Origin: Bacteroidales bacterium
GTDB lineage: Bacteria > Bacteroidota > Bacteroidia > Bacteroidales > Bacteroidaceae
Assembly (NCBI GenBank): GCA_004555245.1
Contig: SFIS01000019.1
Coordinates: 1-59,424, forward strand
DNA: 59,424 nucleotides
Direction: 5' to 3'
Numbering within the stretch: the first letter of the stretch is position 1; every line of letters begins with the position of its first letter. Shown piece after piece: positions 25,606-33,996 of the stretch. Under the pieces are notes generated by a model, which worked only from the letters and a program-made list of their open reading frames with translations, was not told where the DNA came from and did not search any database. The position numbers and the translations under genes are program-made.

Positions 25606-26857
25606 CTTCGTGATGTTCCTCGGCGCCACCTGCCTCCTCTGGTGGAATGAAGGGCGCGCAGTGAAAACGGCAAAGATGCTCGACGAGGCGCAAGGCAACT
25701 ATGTCGAGATGGAAGACATCAAGAATGTCGATCCCGACCTTGACGGATGTCTCGTACACGCCACGGGCGAAGCTACGACGACGGACACCGTGCGCGACGA
25801 CATGTTCGGCGTGAAAGACCTTGCCATCGGCATGACACGCACCGTGGAATACTACCAGTGGGTAGAGAATAGCAAATCCACTACTCGAGACAAGCTGGGC
25901 GGCGGCGAAGAGACCGTCACCACCTACACCTACGAGCGCAAATGGGTCAGCAAACCTGTTGAATCGGATGAGTTCCACGACCCGCAGTACCAGAACGCCA
26001 ACAAGCAGTTGGTGACTGTAGAGGACCAGCGTTTCAACGCCACCGCCGTAGCCTTCGGAGCCTACGAGCTGAGCGAGAACCAGATAGCCGCCCTGCCATG
26101 CCGCACGAATGTCAGCGTCAGCATACCCGACGAGACGCTCCGCGCTCTCGACCGTGACATTACGACAACCTATGTCCGCCTGAACGGCAGGAATCCCGTC
26201 CGTCCCGAGGCTGTGGAACCGGCTGCCGCAGCGCCTGCCGTCAACGACACCGCCGCGGCGGAGCAGCAGCAGAAGCGCGAAGCATACCGCGCCCTACTCG
26301 TGCATCAGCAGACAAACTCCATATATGTCGGAACAAACCCCGGCGTGCCGGAGATTGGCGACGTACGCATAACATATAAGAAGGCGAAGCCCGGAAAGGT
26401 GTCGCTCATCGCGAAAGTCAACGGAAACTCATTCGGCAAATACGTAGCGAAGAACGGCAAGACACTCTCTGTCATCCGAACCGGCACACATCCTGCCGAC
26501 GAGATGTTCCAGGCTGAGAAAGACAGCAACAGCGCACTCACCTGGGGGCTGCGAATCCTCGGTCTCATACTCGTCATCATGGGTCTGAGAAGCGTCTTCG
26601 GCATTCTTGAGACACTCCTGAAAGTCGTGCCGTTCCTCGCAAACATCATGGGCTTCGGCATCAGCATGATATGCGGCATCGTAGGCTTCGTATGGTCGGT
26701 GCTCGTCATCGCCGTCGCATGGATTGTCTATCGCCCCGTGCTCGGCATCACGCTCCTTGTCATCGCCGCCCTCGTCATCTTCGCCTTCTCGTCTAAAGGC
26801 AAGGCATTGATAAAGCAGCAGATAGCTGCAAGGACCCAGGCACAGCCGAAAGAATAA
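25532..26857 (+). CDS. TMEM43-like integral membrane protein
   Basis: The 441-residue protein has one membrane helix near the N-terminus (about 18-38, GIGAGFVMFLGATCLLWWNE), a large loop domain of some 290 residues, and four helices at about 333-425 (ILGLILVIMGLRSVFG, then MGFGISMICGIVGFVWSVLV, then ITLLVIAALVIFAF). This layout and the WWNEGRAVKTA segment fit the TMEM43/LUMA family (PF07787), known in animals and many bacteria. Its bacterial role is not established. The loop contains an Ala-rich linker (EPAAAAPAVNDTAAAEQQQ). A GC hairpin follows the stop, then a small helical protein. Confidence 0.85.
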   Translation: MAYTETTTTGYGTRLKNSLGGIGAGFVMFLGATCLLWWNEGRAVKTAKMLDEAQGNYVEMEDIKNVDPDLDGCLVHATGEATTTDTVRDDMFGVKDLAIGMTRTVEYYQWVENSKSTTRDKLGGGEETVTTYTYERKWVSKPVESDEFHDPQYQNANKQLVTVEDQRFNATAVAFGAYELSENQIAALPCRTNVSVSIPDETLRALDRDITTTYVRLNGRNPVRPEAVEPAAAAPAVNDTAAAEQQQKREAYRALLVHQQTNSIYVGTNPGVPEIGDVRITYKKAKPGKVSLIAKVNGNSFGKYVAKNGKTLSVIRTGTHPADEMFQAEKDSNSALTWGLRILGLILVIMGLRSVFGILETLLKVVPFLANIMGFGISMICGIVGFVWSVLVIAVAWIVYRPVLGITLLVIAALVIFAFSSKGKALIKQQIAARTQAQPKE

Positions 26858-26867
26858 TCCCGATCTT

Positions 26868-26898
26868 CCCCCGGAAGCCGCCACACGCCTTCCGGGGG
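26868..26898 (+). terminator. Hairpin after the TMEM43-like gene
   Basis: CCCCCGGAAG (26868-26877) pairs with CTTCCGGGGG (26889-26898). No T run follows, so it may be a weak terminator or an attenuating hairpin before the small gene. Confidence 0.5.
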
Positions 26899-26936
26899 AT
26901 GGCACAGACCCTTTTCTCCATAGCCACACACACCAC

Positions 26937-27158
26937 ATGCAATCACCCGCTCCACATACCGACGAACGCAAAAGCATCAGTCTCATCGAACAGCGTCTGC
27001 AGCTGCTCGAAACCATCCGTGAGATTGTCGATAGCGAGCTGGAGCGGCGCGAGAGACAGCAGGGCCTTAATGCCGCAGCCTCTCCATCCCTTGCGACACG
27101 GCTGCGCGAGATATGCAGGAGTGTGGGAAAAAACGTGGCGAGAGCGTTAGGAATATAG
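26937..27158 (+). CDS. Small helical protein, unknown
   Basis: The 73-residue frame encodes a strongly helical, charged segment (SLIEQRLQLLETIREIVDSE, then LERRERQQG) and a basic tail (LREICRSVGKNVARALGI). It lacks a signal peptide and membrane segment. Its coiled-coil-like heptads and codon use look like real coding sequence, and it follows the TMEM43-like gene on the same strand by 79 bp. I do not recognise a family. An overlapping frame starting at 26899 is less protein-like and was not chosen. Confidence 0.5.
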   Translation: MQSPAPHTDERKSISLIEQRLQLLETIREIVDSELERRERQQGLNAAASPSLATRLREICRSVGKNVARALGI

Positions 27159-27330
27159 GTAGGTTGACAGGCTTTATCTGCTTTCAGATCAAAACTCGTC
27201 ACTTGAGCACTTGTCAACGAAAGACAAAAACAGTATAAACCCTTTGATATAAGAGGCACATCTTTTGTTATTCGTAACTGACACAGGGTTTTATGAGAAG
27301 CGCAATAAACTAATTCAAAACAAATACAAA

Positions 27331-28605
27331 ATGAAAAGACGGTTTTATTTTCTCGTCATGAGCATCCTCTCTTTCTGTCTCAGCGCGGCGGGACAGACAG
27401 ACACACGCATAAAGGTGACCTCCATCACAGGCACATCGAACATTGCGGATGTCATGGTCGAAGGCAACCCATCCCAACTACCTACCTTCACGACAAGCGA
27501 AGGCTGTATCGCAAATTACGATAACGCCACGGTCATAATAGATAAGAAAAATGACGCAGACGAATGGAAGATTTTCAACGAGACAACATATACAGCGGGT
27601 ACATATAGAGTACGCGTACAGGCGAGAGTTGATGGCATATACGGCAGTACACACGTACTCGCAAAGGGATGGACTGCCACTGTCGATGGACAAGCATGGA
27701 CGACAAACACCCAATATTTTACAGTTTGCGACACCTATTCTTATGACTATGCAATTTCGCCGGATATCGTAATTGGAAAGGGAGAAGTGTCTTTGATCTT
27801 CAACTACAACGACAAATATAAAATCTATGAGAACTATGTGGGTAGAGCCATAGAATCATTTTCTGTAGTTGATGGCGTGATAGGCGGTGAGAAGCCTTAC
27901 ACTTTCAGCAAGACATCGGGCCCGGACTGGATCAGCGTCACGACAGACGGCACTGTCAGCGGTATGCCCGATGTTGACGGAAAGAATGCAGATCTTGTTG
28001 TCAGAGTGACGGACAGCAAATCAGAATGTAAGGAAATCAGCATCCCTGTAGGATATACATACATCAACCCTGCCAACCGAGAAGATGTGACATCCATTAC
28101 GGGCACATCAAATATTGCAGAAGTCATGGTCGAAGGCAATACATTCATAGCACCGACCATCACGGCAAGCGAAGGCTCTGTAGCGTATTTCGAAAAAACA
28201 CAGATTTTAGTATATAAGAAAGATGACGCAGACGTATGGAGAATATACTCTGAACCAACTTACACCCCCGGGATATATAGTGTGCGGGCACAGGTGAGAG
28301 TGGATGGCGCGAGTGGCCACACGCACAAGCTCGCTGAGGGATGGACTGCCACTGTTGACGGACAGGCATGGTCAACAGGTTCCGTTTTCTTTGTTGACGA
28401 CCAATATTCTTGCGACTTGGCTATCTCGCCCGAGATCCAGTTGAAGAAAGATACAGGCATTGAACAGTTAGCGACAGACAACCGCGTCACTGACATCCAC
28501 ACCATTAGCGGTGTGCGTGTGAAGCGTAATGCCACAACCGACAACCTCAAAACCTTGCCAGCAGGCATCTATATCATCGGAAACCGTAAGGTGATGGTGA
28601 AATGA
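27331..28605 (+). CDS. Secreted protein with two tandem homologous domains
   Basis: The protein is 424 residues with a signal peptide (FLVMSILSFCLSAAGQ). Two ~120-residue copies start at VTSITGTSNIADVMVEGN (DNA 27415) and VTSITGTSNIAEVMVEGN (DNA 28087). Both contain YxxGxYxVRxQxRVDG and GWTATVDGQAW. Between them lies a cadherin/Ig-like segment (YTFSKTSGPDWISVTTDGTV, SGMPDVDG). The tail HTISGVRVKR...LPAGIYIIGNRKVMVK is T9SS-like. The start is the first methionine of the signal peptide; an earlier in-frame ATG is less likely. The role is unknown but surface exposure is likely. Confidence 0.8.
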   Translation: MKRRFYFLVMSILSFCLSAAGQTDTRIKVTSITGTSNIADVMVEGNPSQLPTFTTSEGCIANYDNATVIIDKKNDADEWKIFNETTYTAGTYRVRVQARVDGIYGSTHVLAKGWTATVDGQAWTTNTQYFTVCDTYSYDYAISPDIVIGKGEVSLIFNYNDKYKIYENYVGRAIESFSVVDGVIGGEKPYTFSKTSGPDWISVTTDGTVSGMPDVDGKNADLVVRVTDSKSECKEISIPVGYTYINPANREDVTSITGTSNIAEVMVEGNTFIAPTITASEGSVAYFEKTQILVYKKDDADVWRIYSEPTYTPGIYSVRAQVRVDGASGHTHKLAEGWTATVDGQAWSTGSVFFVDDQYSCDLAISPEIQLKKDTGIEQLATDNRVTDIHTISGVRVKRNATTDNLKTLPAGIYIIGNRKVMVK

Positions 28606-28668
28606 TATACACATAAACAATCTTTAACGGCAACAGAGACATAATCCATGTAACATACACCTACCATC

Positions 28669-29745
28669 ATGAAGACAACCATACGACACGCGGCGGGCGT
28701 CATGCTGCTTGCACTTCTCACGCTCTCCTGCTCGGGAAAGTCCGGCAGAGGGGCTGACACGGGCAACGATGCCGATTCTGCCGCTATGGCACAGACCGCC
28801 GGCGACAAGGCCGCTGACGACGCGACAGCGGCGGCAGAGGTGCCGGCTGACCTGAAACCCTATGTCCAAGAACTCGAAACGGCGGTACGGACACTGGTCG
28901 GGACATACCCGGAACTGGATGATGACTTCTTTTGCATAAGCGCGGCAGTAGAGGGGAAAAGCCATGCTGAAGCCCTGCAGAGCGTGGGCTACACACTGCT
29001 CGACATCGACCAAAACGGCACGCAGGAGCTTGTCATAGCCAGCAACGCCAAGCCCAGCGACTATCCCTCGTGCAAGGGGAACATGATTTTCCTTATCTAC
29101 GACCTCCACGACGGCAAGCCCCGCAAGATTGTCAGCGGGCACTACCGCAACGCATGGTTTCTCTCGCGCCCCGACCGCGAGCTGCTTAACATCGGCAGCG
29201 TGAGCGCAGCCTGCTCCATACACGCTCTCTACGACTACATCAACGGCGAGCTGACGTGCCGCGACTGCTGGTACAGCGGGCTGAACGAAGAGGGCGACCA
29301 CATCTTCTACCACAGCTATGAGGCAACAACCGACCCTGCTAAGGGCGAGCAGCTGTCATTCACGATGGACGACTTCATCAGCCACGAGGACGAACTCGCG
29401 GCTGAGACACGCCGCATAAAGCTCACGCCGTTCGCCGACCTGCGCCCCGTCACCGTGCGACAGGAAGGAACGGACATGGTGTTCGCCGTCACGGCGGCGG
29501 TGCGGGACTTCACCACCGTGAAGCTTTCCAACCCTCACTACGCCGACAACGGAGTGACATTCGACGAGAAGACGTTGCAGGCATACGGCACTCTCCTGCC
29601 CGGAAAGACCGTCAGGGAGAAGATGCCCGTCAACGGCGACACGCCGGAATACGCCGTCTCATTCACCGACCTGCTCGGCAGGAAAGTGAAGATGCACATC
29701 TCAATAAGCGGAGAAGACGGCTCCGTAGAGCTAAGACAATACTAA
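28669..29745 (+). CDS. Lipoprotein of unknown function
   Basis: The 358-residue protein has a leader ending in the lipobox LLTLSCSGK, so it is probably an outer-membrane lipoprotein. An Ala/Asp-rich linker (about 25-60) is followed by a domain containing TLLDIDQNGTQELVIAS, a calcium-loop-like DxDxNGxxE pattern seen in FG-GAP or EF-hand-like proteins. The C-terminal third is beta-rich and ends in KVKMHISISGEDGSVELRQY. It is the first of three closely spaced genes (gaps of 20 and 27 bp) that probably form one transcript. I cannot name a family. Confidence 0.7.
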   Translation: MKTTIRHAAGVMLLALLTLSCSGKSGRGADTGNDADSAAMAQTAGDKAADDATAAAEVPADLKPYVQELETAVRTLVGTYPELDDDFFCISAAVEGKSHAEALQSVGYTLLDIDQNGTQELVIASNAKPSDYPSCKGNMIFLIYDLHDGKPRKIVSGHYRNAWFLSRPDRELLNIGSVSAACSIHALYDYINGELTCRDCWYSGLNEEGDHIFYHSYEATTDPAKGEQLSFTMDDFISHEDELAAETRRIKLTPFADLRPVTVRQEGTDMVFAVTAAVRDFTTVKLSNPHYADNGVTFDEKTLQAYGTLLPGKTVREKMPVNGDTPEYAVSFTDLLGRKVKMHISISGEDGSVELRQY

Positions 29746-29765
29746 TGTAACCCAAGCCCCGATTC

Positions 29766-30704
29766 ATGAGACGCTTATCCCTTCTCTTCTCCGCCATCGC
29801 CTCTGCGGCGGTGATGACATTCGCCGGCACCGTAGGGCAGACCCCGGGCATATCCTTCCAGATGCTTGAAGGCACATGGGAGACGTACGACGCATCAGCC
29901 ACAGGCAGGCAGGTGACGCTCTCCTTTAATGACGACGGCACGATGCAGGTATGCCGTGTCACGTCGGGTGACATCACCGGAGAGTTGCCCGCGGTATCAT
30001 ATAGCGGCACATACAAGATATGCCCGGAAGGTGTTGTGACATACAGTCTCAAAGAGACAATGGCACTGGGGACACACTGTGAGGGCTCTTTCAGCATTAC
30101 GCCCGCAGGCAACAGCATCGACGTGACGTTGAACAAGAAGCTCGAAGGTGTAGGTGAAAAAGGCTTCTCCATACACATGTTCAATACGGCAGAGTGCCAT
30201 CACGTCTCTCTCGCTGCAAAACCAGACGTCTTGCAGCTCTTCAGCGCTGCACTGCCATATACTTTCAACCCTATGCTGAAGGATGCGGAAAAGCTGCTTG
30301 TGCATGGCAGACAGCCAGCCGGCGGTCTGACGGGAAAATGTGTGAAAGACCTGCGCAACGGCTTTGTCTCCTACACGGGAGAAGGTGCGCCGCCAAGCGG
30401 AATGGAGGCGTGCATCTGGCGATGCACCGACGGCACCACGTTGCTCGCCGTCAACTGTCTCGGAGAGGGAGTTGACGTGCAACCTACGGTGCAGCTCTAT
30501 TTCTTCAGATACGACCCCAAGACCCGGACGCTGACACGACTCGACAGAATGAGCGAGACGGTATGCCCTGTGGCTGTGACAAGGCGGATAAACCTGACGG
30601 TGAAGCTGCCGCGACAGGGGAAGGACATAAAACTTGTGACACACTCATACGAGGGAGAGGTGACCGAGACGGAGACAGTGACATGGAAAGGAAACGGATT
30701 CTGA
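29766..30704 (+). CDS. Secreted protein of unknown function
   Basis: The 312-residue product has a signal peptide (LLFSAIASAAVMTFAG). The first part resembles a lipocalin-like small beta domain that measures an effect on a substrate (LEGTWETYDASATGRQVTLS, then FNDDGTMQVC, TGELPAVSYSGTYKIC); this type appears in many Bacteroidetes lipocalin-like proteins, but the match is weak. The second part (about 155-312) contains MEACIWRCTDGTTLLAVNCL and a beta-rich end. It sits in the middle of the three-gene group and shares no visible homology with its neighbours. Confidence 0.65.
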   Translation: MRRLSLLFSAIASAAVMTFAGTVGQTPGISFQMLEGTWETYDASATGRQVTLSFNDDGTMQVCRVTSGDITGELPAVSYSGTYKICPEGVVTYSLKETMALGTHCEGSFSITPAGNSIDVTLNKKLEGVGEKGFSIHMFNTAECHHVSLAAKPDVLQLFSAALPYTFNPMLKDAEKLLVHGRQPAGGLTGKCVKDLRNGFVSYTGEGAPPSGMEACIWRCTDGTTLLAVNCLGEGVDVQPTVQLYFFRYDPKTRTLTRLDRMSETVCPVAVTRRINLTVKLPRQGKDIKLVTHSYEGEVTETETVTWKGNGF

Positions 30705-30731
30705 AACCTTAACGAAAACTATAATACGACG

Positions 30732-31610
30732 ATGAAGATATCTTTAAGACATATCACGCTATGCACTGCCGTAACGGCATCGATAGTGACAGGCTGTGCG
30801 TGGACAGGGAAGACGGCTGACACCGACGTGCTGGACACTGCCGCAAAAGTGGCGGAGAATGCTCCCGAGGCTGAAAAGGCAGAGACTGGCATCACTGAGG
30901 CGGACGAGGACAACGGACTTTATACGGCGCGTATCAATGCTGACGGTGGCGTGCAACTGGCTTTCGACATGAAGAAATGTACCGACTTTGCCCGTCAGAA
31001 CGGTGGAGATTTCAGACTGGGACAGATGGCGAAGGTGGAGAACATTCCTGGGAAATGTGTTGAGATAAAGGCGGTGAACCTCGGAAACAGCGAGGACCCG
31101 TATCTCATCTTGCGCACGGAGAAGAACGGTGTGGCTCTGCTCAGCATCACCGACGCGCTGCTTACGGGCGACATGGAATGCAGCGGGACACTGCCGGAAA
31201 CGGAAGGGGCGCAATTCATAGAGGTGCAGAAAGACAAATATGGCGTAAGGGCGTTCGCCGTAATCTCCGGCGACCTGTGGATAGACATCAACCCGAGCAC
31301 GAGTGTGGCGGGATATTATAAAATCGACGGAATGGAGATTACGCTGACAAGAGACTGGGGCGTACACATACAGGACGTGAACATCGACTACATCCGCCAC
31401 GGCACGTTCGCCCATTATTTCCCCGAAGACGATAGCTGGCCCGAAGCGGAACGCCTTGTCTTCAGATTCGCGGAAGAGGAGGTGAAGGTCCAGATGTTCG
31501 GCGAGGGCGGCAACCGGAAGATGGTGTTCCGTGCCGGCAGGGACTTCCCTCTCGTCACGGGCGAGCCGTTGGACGTGCAGTATGGCAGCTCGCCGTTTAT
31601 GGCGCAATAG
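30732..31610 (+). CDS. Lipoprotein of unknown function
   Basis: The 292-residue protein has a leader ending in SIVTGCAWTG, giving a lipidated cysteine at residue 22. An acidic Ala/Glu-rich linker (to about 58) precedes the folded part, which contains FDMKKCTDFARQNGGDFRLG and HIQDVNIDYIRHGTFAHYFP. No family is recognised. It closes the run of envelope genes that begins at 21318; a hairpin inside the following direct repeat may terminate it. Confidence 0.65.
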   Translation: MKISLRHITLCTAVTASIVTGCAWTGKTADTDVLDTAAKVAENAPEAEKAETGITEADEDNGLYTARINADGGVQLAFDMKKCTDFARQNGGDFRLGQMAKVENIPGKCVEIKAVNLGNSEDPYLILRTEKNGVALLSITDALLTGDMECSGTLPETEGAQFIEVQKDKYGVRAFAVISGDLWIDINPSTSVAGYYKIDGMEITLTRDWGVHIQDVNIDYIRHGTFAHYFPEDDSWPEAERLVFRFAEEEVKVQMFGEGGNRKMVFRAGRDFPLVTGEPLDVQYGSSPFMAQ

Positions 31611-31637
31611 CATTTGAAGTTGAATTGGGGAGAGAGA

Positions 31638-31759
31638 AAGCCGTCCCGGCTGAGGGTTAGCTGGTTGTGAAAGCAACAATGCCGCCCTTGTCGGGGCGGC
31701 ATTGTGTTTATGGGTGGAGCCGTTCGACCAAGTCGAACGGAACAGGACAGAGGCGGGGC
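31638..31759. repeat. Direct repeat R1 (left), with terminator-like hairpin and palindrome
   Basis: It begins AAAGCCGTCCCGGCTGAGGG and includes the hairpin CAATGCCGCCC/GGGCGGCATTG (31677-31704) and the 21-bp palindrome CCGTTCGAC-CAA-GTCGAACGG. Apart from a few changes the same ~118 bp recurs at 33769-33886. Confidence 0.9.
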
Positions 31760-32003
31760 CACCTTGTAATGTACCTTCCCAAGCACCAATAACACCAATT
31801 GCAAGGCCAGCCTCTGCACTAACACCTTTTTTTGCGGCAATATATCCGATTCCAGCCCATGCTTGAGTTTCCTTTACCTCTTTTTCATTCACTATGCAAG
31901 CAGTACCAAATGACATTAAGAATACTACAACCATAGCCGAAATAATAGAATGTAGATTTTCAATATGATTATCGATGGCAAAGTTATATATAATTTTTTG
32001 CAT
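31757..32003 (-). pseudogene. Truncated small glycine-rich peptide gene
   Basis: The first ~82 codons on the minus strand encode an N-terminal hydrophobic segment (MVVVFLMSFGTACI), then KETQAWAGIGYIAAKKGVSA and EAGLAIGVIGAWEG. Small-residue GxxxG-like spacing of this kind is seen in bacteriocin-like or small membrane peptides. At about 31757 the frame runs straight into direct repeat R1 and then antisense through a lipoprotein gene, so the natural C-terminus seems lost. Base composition is AT-rich compared with neighbours, suggesting import. Function is not assignable. Confidence 0.45.
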
Positions 32004-32178
32004 AATGAAAGTTTGTTGTATTTTTTTTAACTTCTAAATAATGAATAGGAAAGGGGTTGGAATGGTGTTCAACCATAGGATTCTGACCACATGCAATGCG
32101 ACTTTGAAAGGCACAAATAGGTTTTTCGCTGCCTATTCTTTTCGGATTTACTCTTTTTTCGATACTTATTTTAGTCAT
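31984..32178 (-). CDS. Small hypothetical protein, 64 aa
   Basis: The frame starts at ATG 32178 (MTKISIEKRVNPKRIGSEKP) and ends in HYLEVKKNTTNFHYAKNYI, overlapping the start of the truncated glycine-rich peptide by 20 bp. It is basic and has no membrane segment. The overlap is like a small operon, but the coding nature rests on composition alone, so confidence is low. Confidence 0.3.
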   Translation of the reverse strand: MTKISIEKRVNPKRIGSEKPICAFQSRIACGQNPMVEHHSNPFPIHYLEVKKNTTNFHYAKNYI

Positions 32179-32217
32179 TTTCTTTCGTTTTTTGATTGTG
32201 TTTTCAGAATTTAATCG

Positions 32218-32225
32218 TAACTTTG
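32218..32225 (+). promoter_or_regulatory. -7 element of the ATPase gene
   Basis: TAACTTTG fits TAnnTTTG, 38 bp before the start at 32264; a TTTG lies at 32191-32194. Confidence 0.6.
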
Positions 32226-32263
32226 TACTCAAATCATTTCTAAACGGCAATCATATTATACAG

Positions 32264-33631
32264 ATGACCTATTTCAAAAGACACATAGACGACAAATTGC
32301 GTGAGTGGAAAACCGAAGCTCGGCGCAAGCCGTTGCTGATACGGGGTGCCCGTCAGGTGGGCAAGTCCACTGCCGTAAGAGAACTCGGAAAGCAATTCCG
32401 CTACTTTGTGGAGGTGAACCTTGAAAAGCAACCCGGTCTGCGGCAGCTGTTCACGGAGAACATCAACGTGAAGACTACGTGCGAGAAACTCAGCGGTACG
32501 CTTGCCATCCCCATCATACCGGGCGAGACGCTCCTCTTCATTGACGAAATTCAGGTAAGCAAGGAGGCTGTCATGGCGCTGCGCTACTTCAAGGAGGACT
32601 ATCCCGAACTGCATGTCATTGCTGCCGGCTCGCTGCTGGAGTTTGCCTTGGAGGAACTGCCGTCGTTTGGCGTGGGAAGGATACGTTCGTTGTATATGTA
32701 CCCTTTCTCATTCGACGAGTTTCTCATGGCTCAGGGGCTTGGACTCACCGTTGATTTCAAACGGAAAGCAACGTCCGATGCTCCTCTTACGGAATCGGCA
32801 CACAAAGCCTTGATAGAACAGCTCCGCTCATTCTATCTTGTAGGAGGAATGCCGGCAGCCGTGACGGAATGGGTGGAAACACGTAGCTATATAGAGGTGT
32901 CGCATATCCACAATGAAATTATCGACACATACAGCGACGACTTTTCCAAATACAAGAAACGGTTCTCGCCTGTTCTACTTAGGCAGGTGCTGCGCTCGAC
33001 GGCATTGCAGACAGGAAAGAAATTCGTTTATGCCACAGCCGCACGCGACACGAAATCCACGGTGGTGAAAGAAGCCCTGCACCTGCTCACGCTTGCCGGA
33101 CTTGTAACCCCTGTGAAGCATACGGATGCACACGGAATCCCACTCGGAGCAGAGGAAAATGAAAGCTACGTGAAGTATCTTTTCTTTGACTTGGGTGTCA
33201 TGCAGACTATGCTCAACATTCCTGCGGGAGACATTCTTATGGCTACCGAGGTGGATTTTGTGAACAAGGGAGGTGCGTCCGAGATGTTTGCCGGATTGGA
33301 GATGATGAAATACGGTGATTGCTTTATGAAACCCGACCTGCATTACTGGCAGAATCATGCCAGGAATAGTCAGGCGGAAGTGGATTACCTCAAAGTGAGC
33401 AATGGCAAGATACTTCCCATAGAGGTTAAAGCCAGCACGCAAGGGAGCATGCAGAGCCTTTGGATTTTCATGCGTAAACGCAGGATCTTCGATGGTATCC
33501 GCACATCACTTGAGAATTTCGGACATCTTTCTTACTATGACAAGCTGGATGACAATGCCGAGCGACACGTAAATATAGTACCCTTGTATGCCTTGAGCAA
33601 CTTATTTATAACAACCCATGAACAATTCTAA
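32264..33631 (+). CDS. AAA ATPase with DUF4143 domain
   Basis: The 455-residue protein has a Walker A motif GARQVGKST at about residues 27-35, a Walker B-like LLFIDEIQVSK, and the C-terminal DUF4143 region (SYVKYLFFDLGVMQTMLNIP, QAEVDYLKVSNGKILPIEVK). The last motif is nuclease-fold-like (ExK), as usual in this family. Members are frequent in Bacteroidetes and archaea, often as accessory or mobile genes; their role is unsettled. The start at MTYFKRHIDDKL follows a promoter. It lies between direct repeats R1 and R2 and differs in base composition from its neighbours, which suggests acquisition. Confidence 0.85.
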   Translation: MTYFKRHIDDKLREWKTEARRKPLLIRGARQVGKSTAVRELGKQFRYFVEVNLEKQPGLRQLFTENINVKTTCEKLSGTLAIPIIPGETLLFIDEIQVSKEAVMALRYFKEDYPELHVIAAGSLLEFALEELPSFGVGRIRSLYMYPFSFDEFLMAQGLGLTVDFKRKATSDAPLTESAHKALIEQLRSFYLVGGMPAAVTEWVETRSYIEVSHIHNEIIDTYSDDFSKYKKRFSPVLLRQVLRSTALQTGKKFVYATAARDTKSTVVKEALHLLTLAGLVTPVKHTDAHGIPLGAEENESYVKYLFFDLGVMQTMLNIPAGDILMATEVDFVNKGGASEMFAGLEMMKYGDCFMKPDLHYWQNHARNSQAEVDYLKVSNGKILPIEVKASTQGSMQSLWIFMRKRRIFDGIRTSLENFGHLSYYDKLDDNAERHVNIVPLYALSNLFITTHEQF

Positions 33632-33708
33632 GTCATCACCTATATGCAACACTATAAGCATGCCCGCAAAAACCCTTTACAGCCTCACTATGAGCCGTTT
33701 GATATTAT

Positions 33709-33717
33709 GGGGGGGGG
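33709..33717. repeat. G9 homopolymer tract
   Basis: Nine consecutive G follow ATTAT in the gap after the ATPase gene. It is outside any gene I support. Confidence 0.7.
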
Positions 33718-33768
33718 ATAAGCGCTACCGCTTGATTCTAAGCGTGTTATCAGCATTTACAGCAGGCC

Positions 33769-33886
33769 AAAGCCGTCCCGACTGAGGGTTGGCAGGTTGT
33801 GAAAGCAACAATGCCGCCCTTGTCGGGGCGGCATTGTGTTTATGGGTGGAGCCGTTCGACCAAGTCGAACGGAACAGGACTGAGGC
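33769..33886. repeat. Direct repeat R2 (right)
   Basis: It matches R1 (31638-31759) over about 118 bp, including the hairpin (33809-33836) and the palindrome at 33852-33872. Together R1 and R2 bracket about 2 kb with the ATPase and small peptide genes. Confidence 0.9.
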
Positions 33887-33894
33887 AAGCGGTG

Positions 33895-33915
33895 TTCTTC
33901 GACCTGGTCGAAGAA
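33895..33915. repeat. 21-bp palindrome of the TTCGACC/GGTCGAA family
   Basis: The arms TTCTTCGACC and GGTCGAAGAA surround one base. With flanks (33886-33927) it is the inverse of 16117-16160. Confidence 0.85.
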
Positions 33916-33996
33916 TACAGGCGGGGCGGAACAGACAGAGGCGGGACAGGATGGCTGGCGGCGGCGCGGGTGATGAATAGCGGGGCGGGGGCGGCG

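Noticed and set aside
30759..32003. 414-codon minus-strand frame joining the glycine-rich peptide to DNA antisense to the 30732 lipoprotein
   Set aside because: Only the first ~82 codons look coding; the rest runs through a repeat and is the shadow of a good lipoprotein gene.
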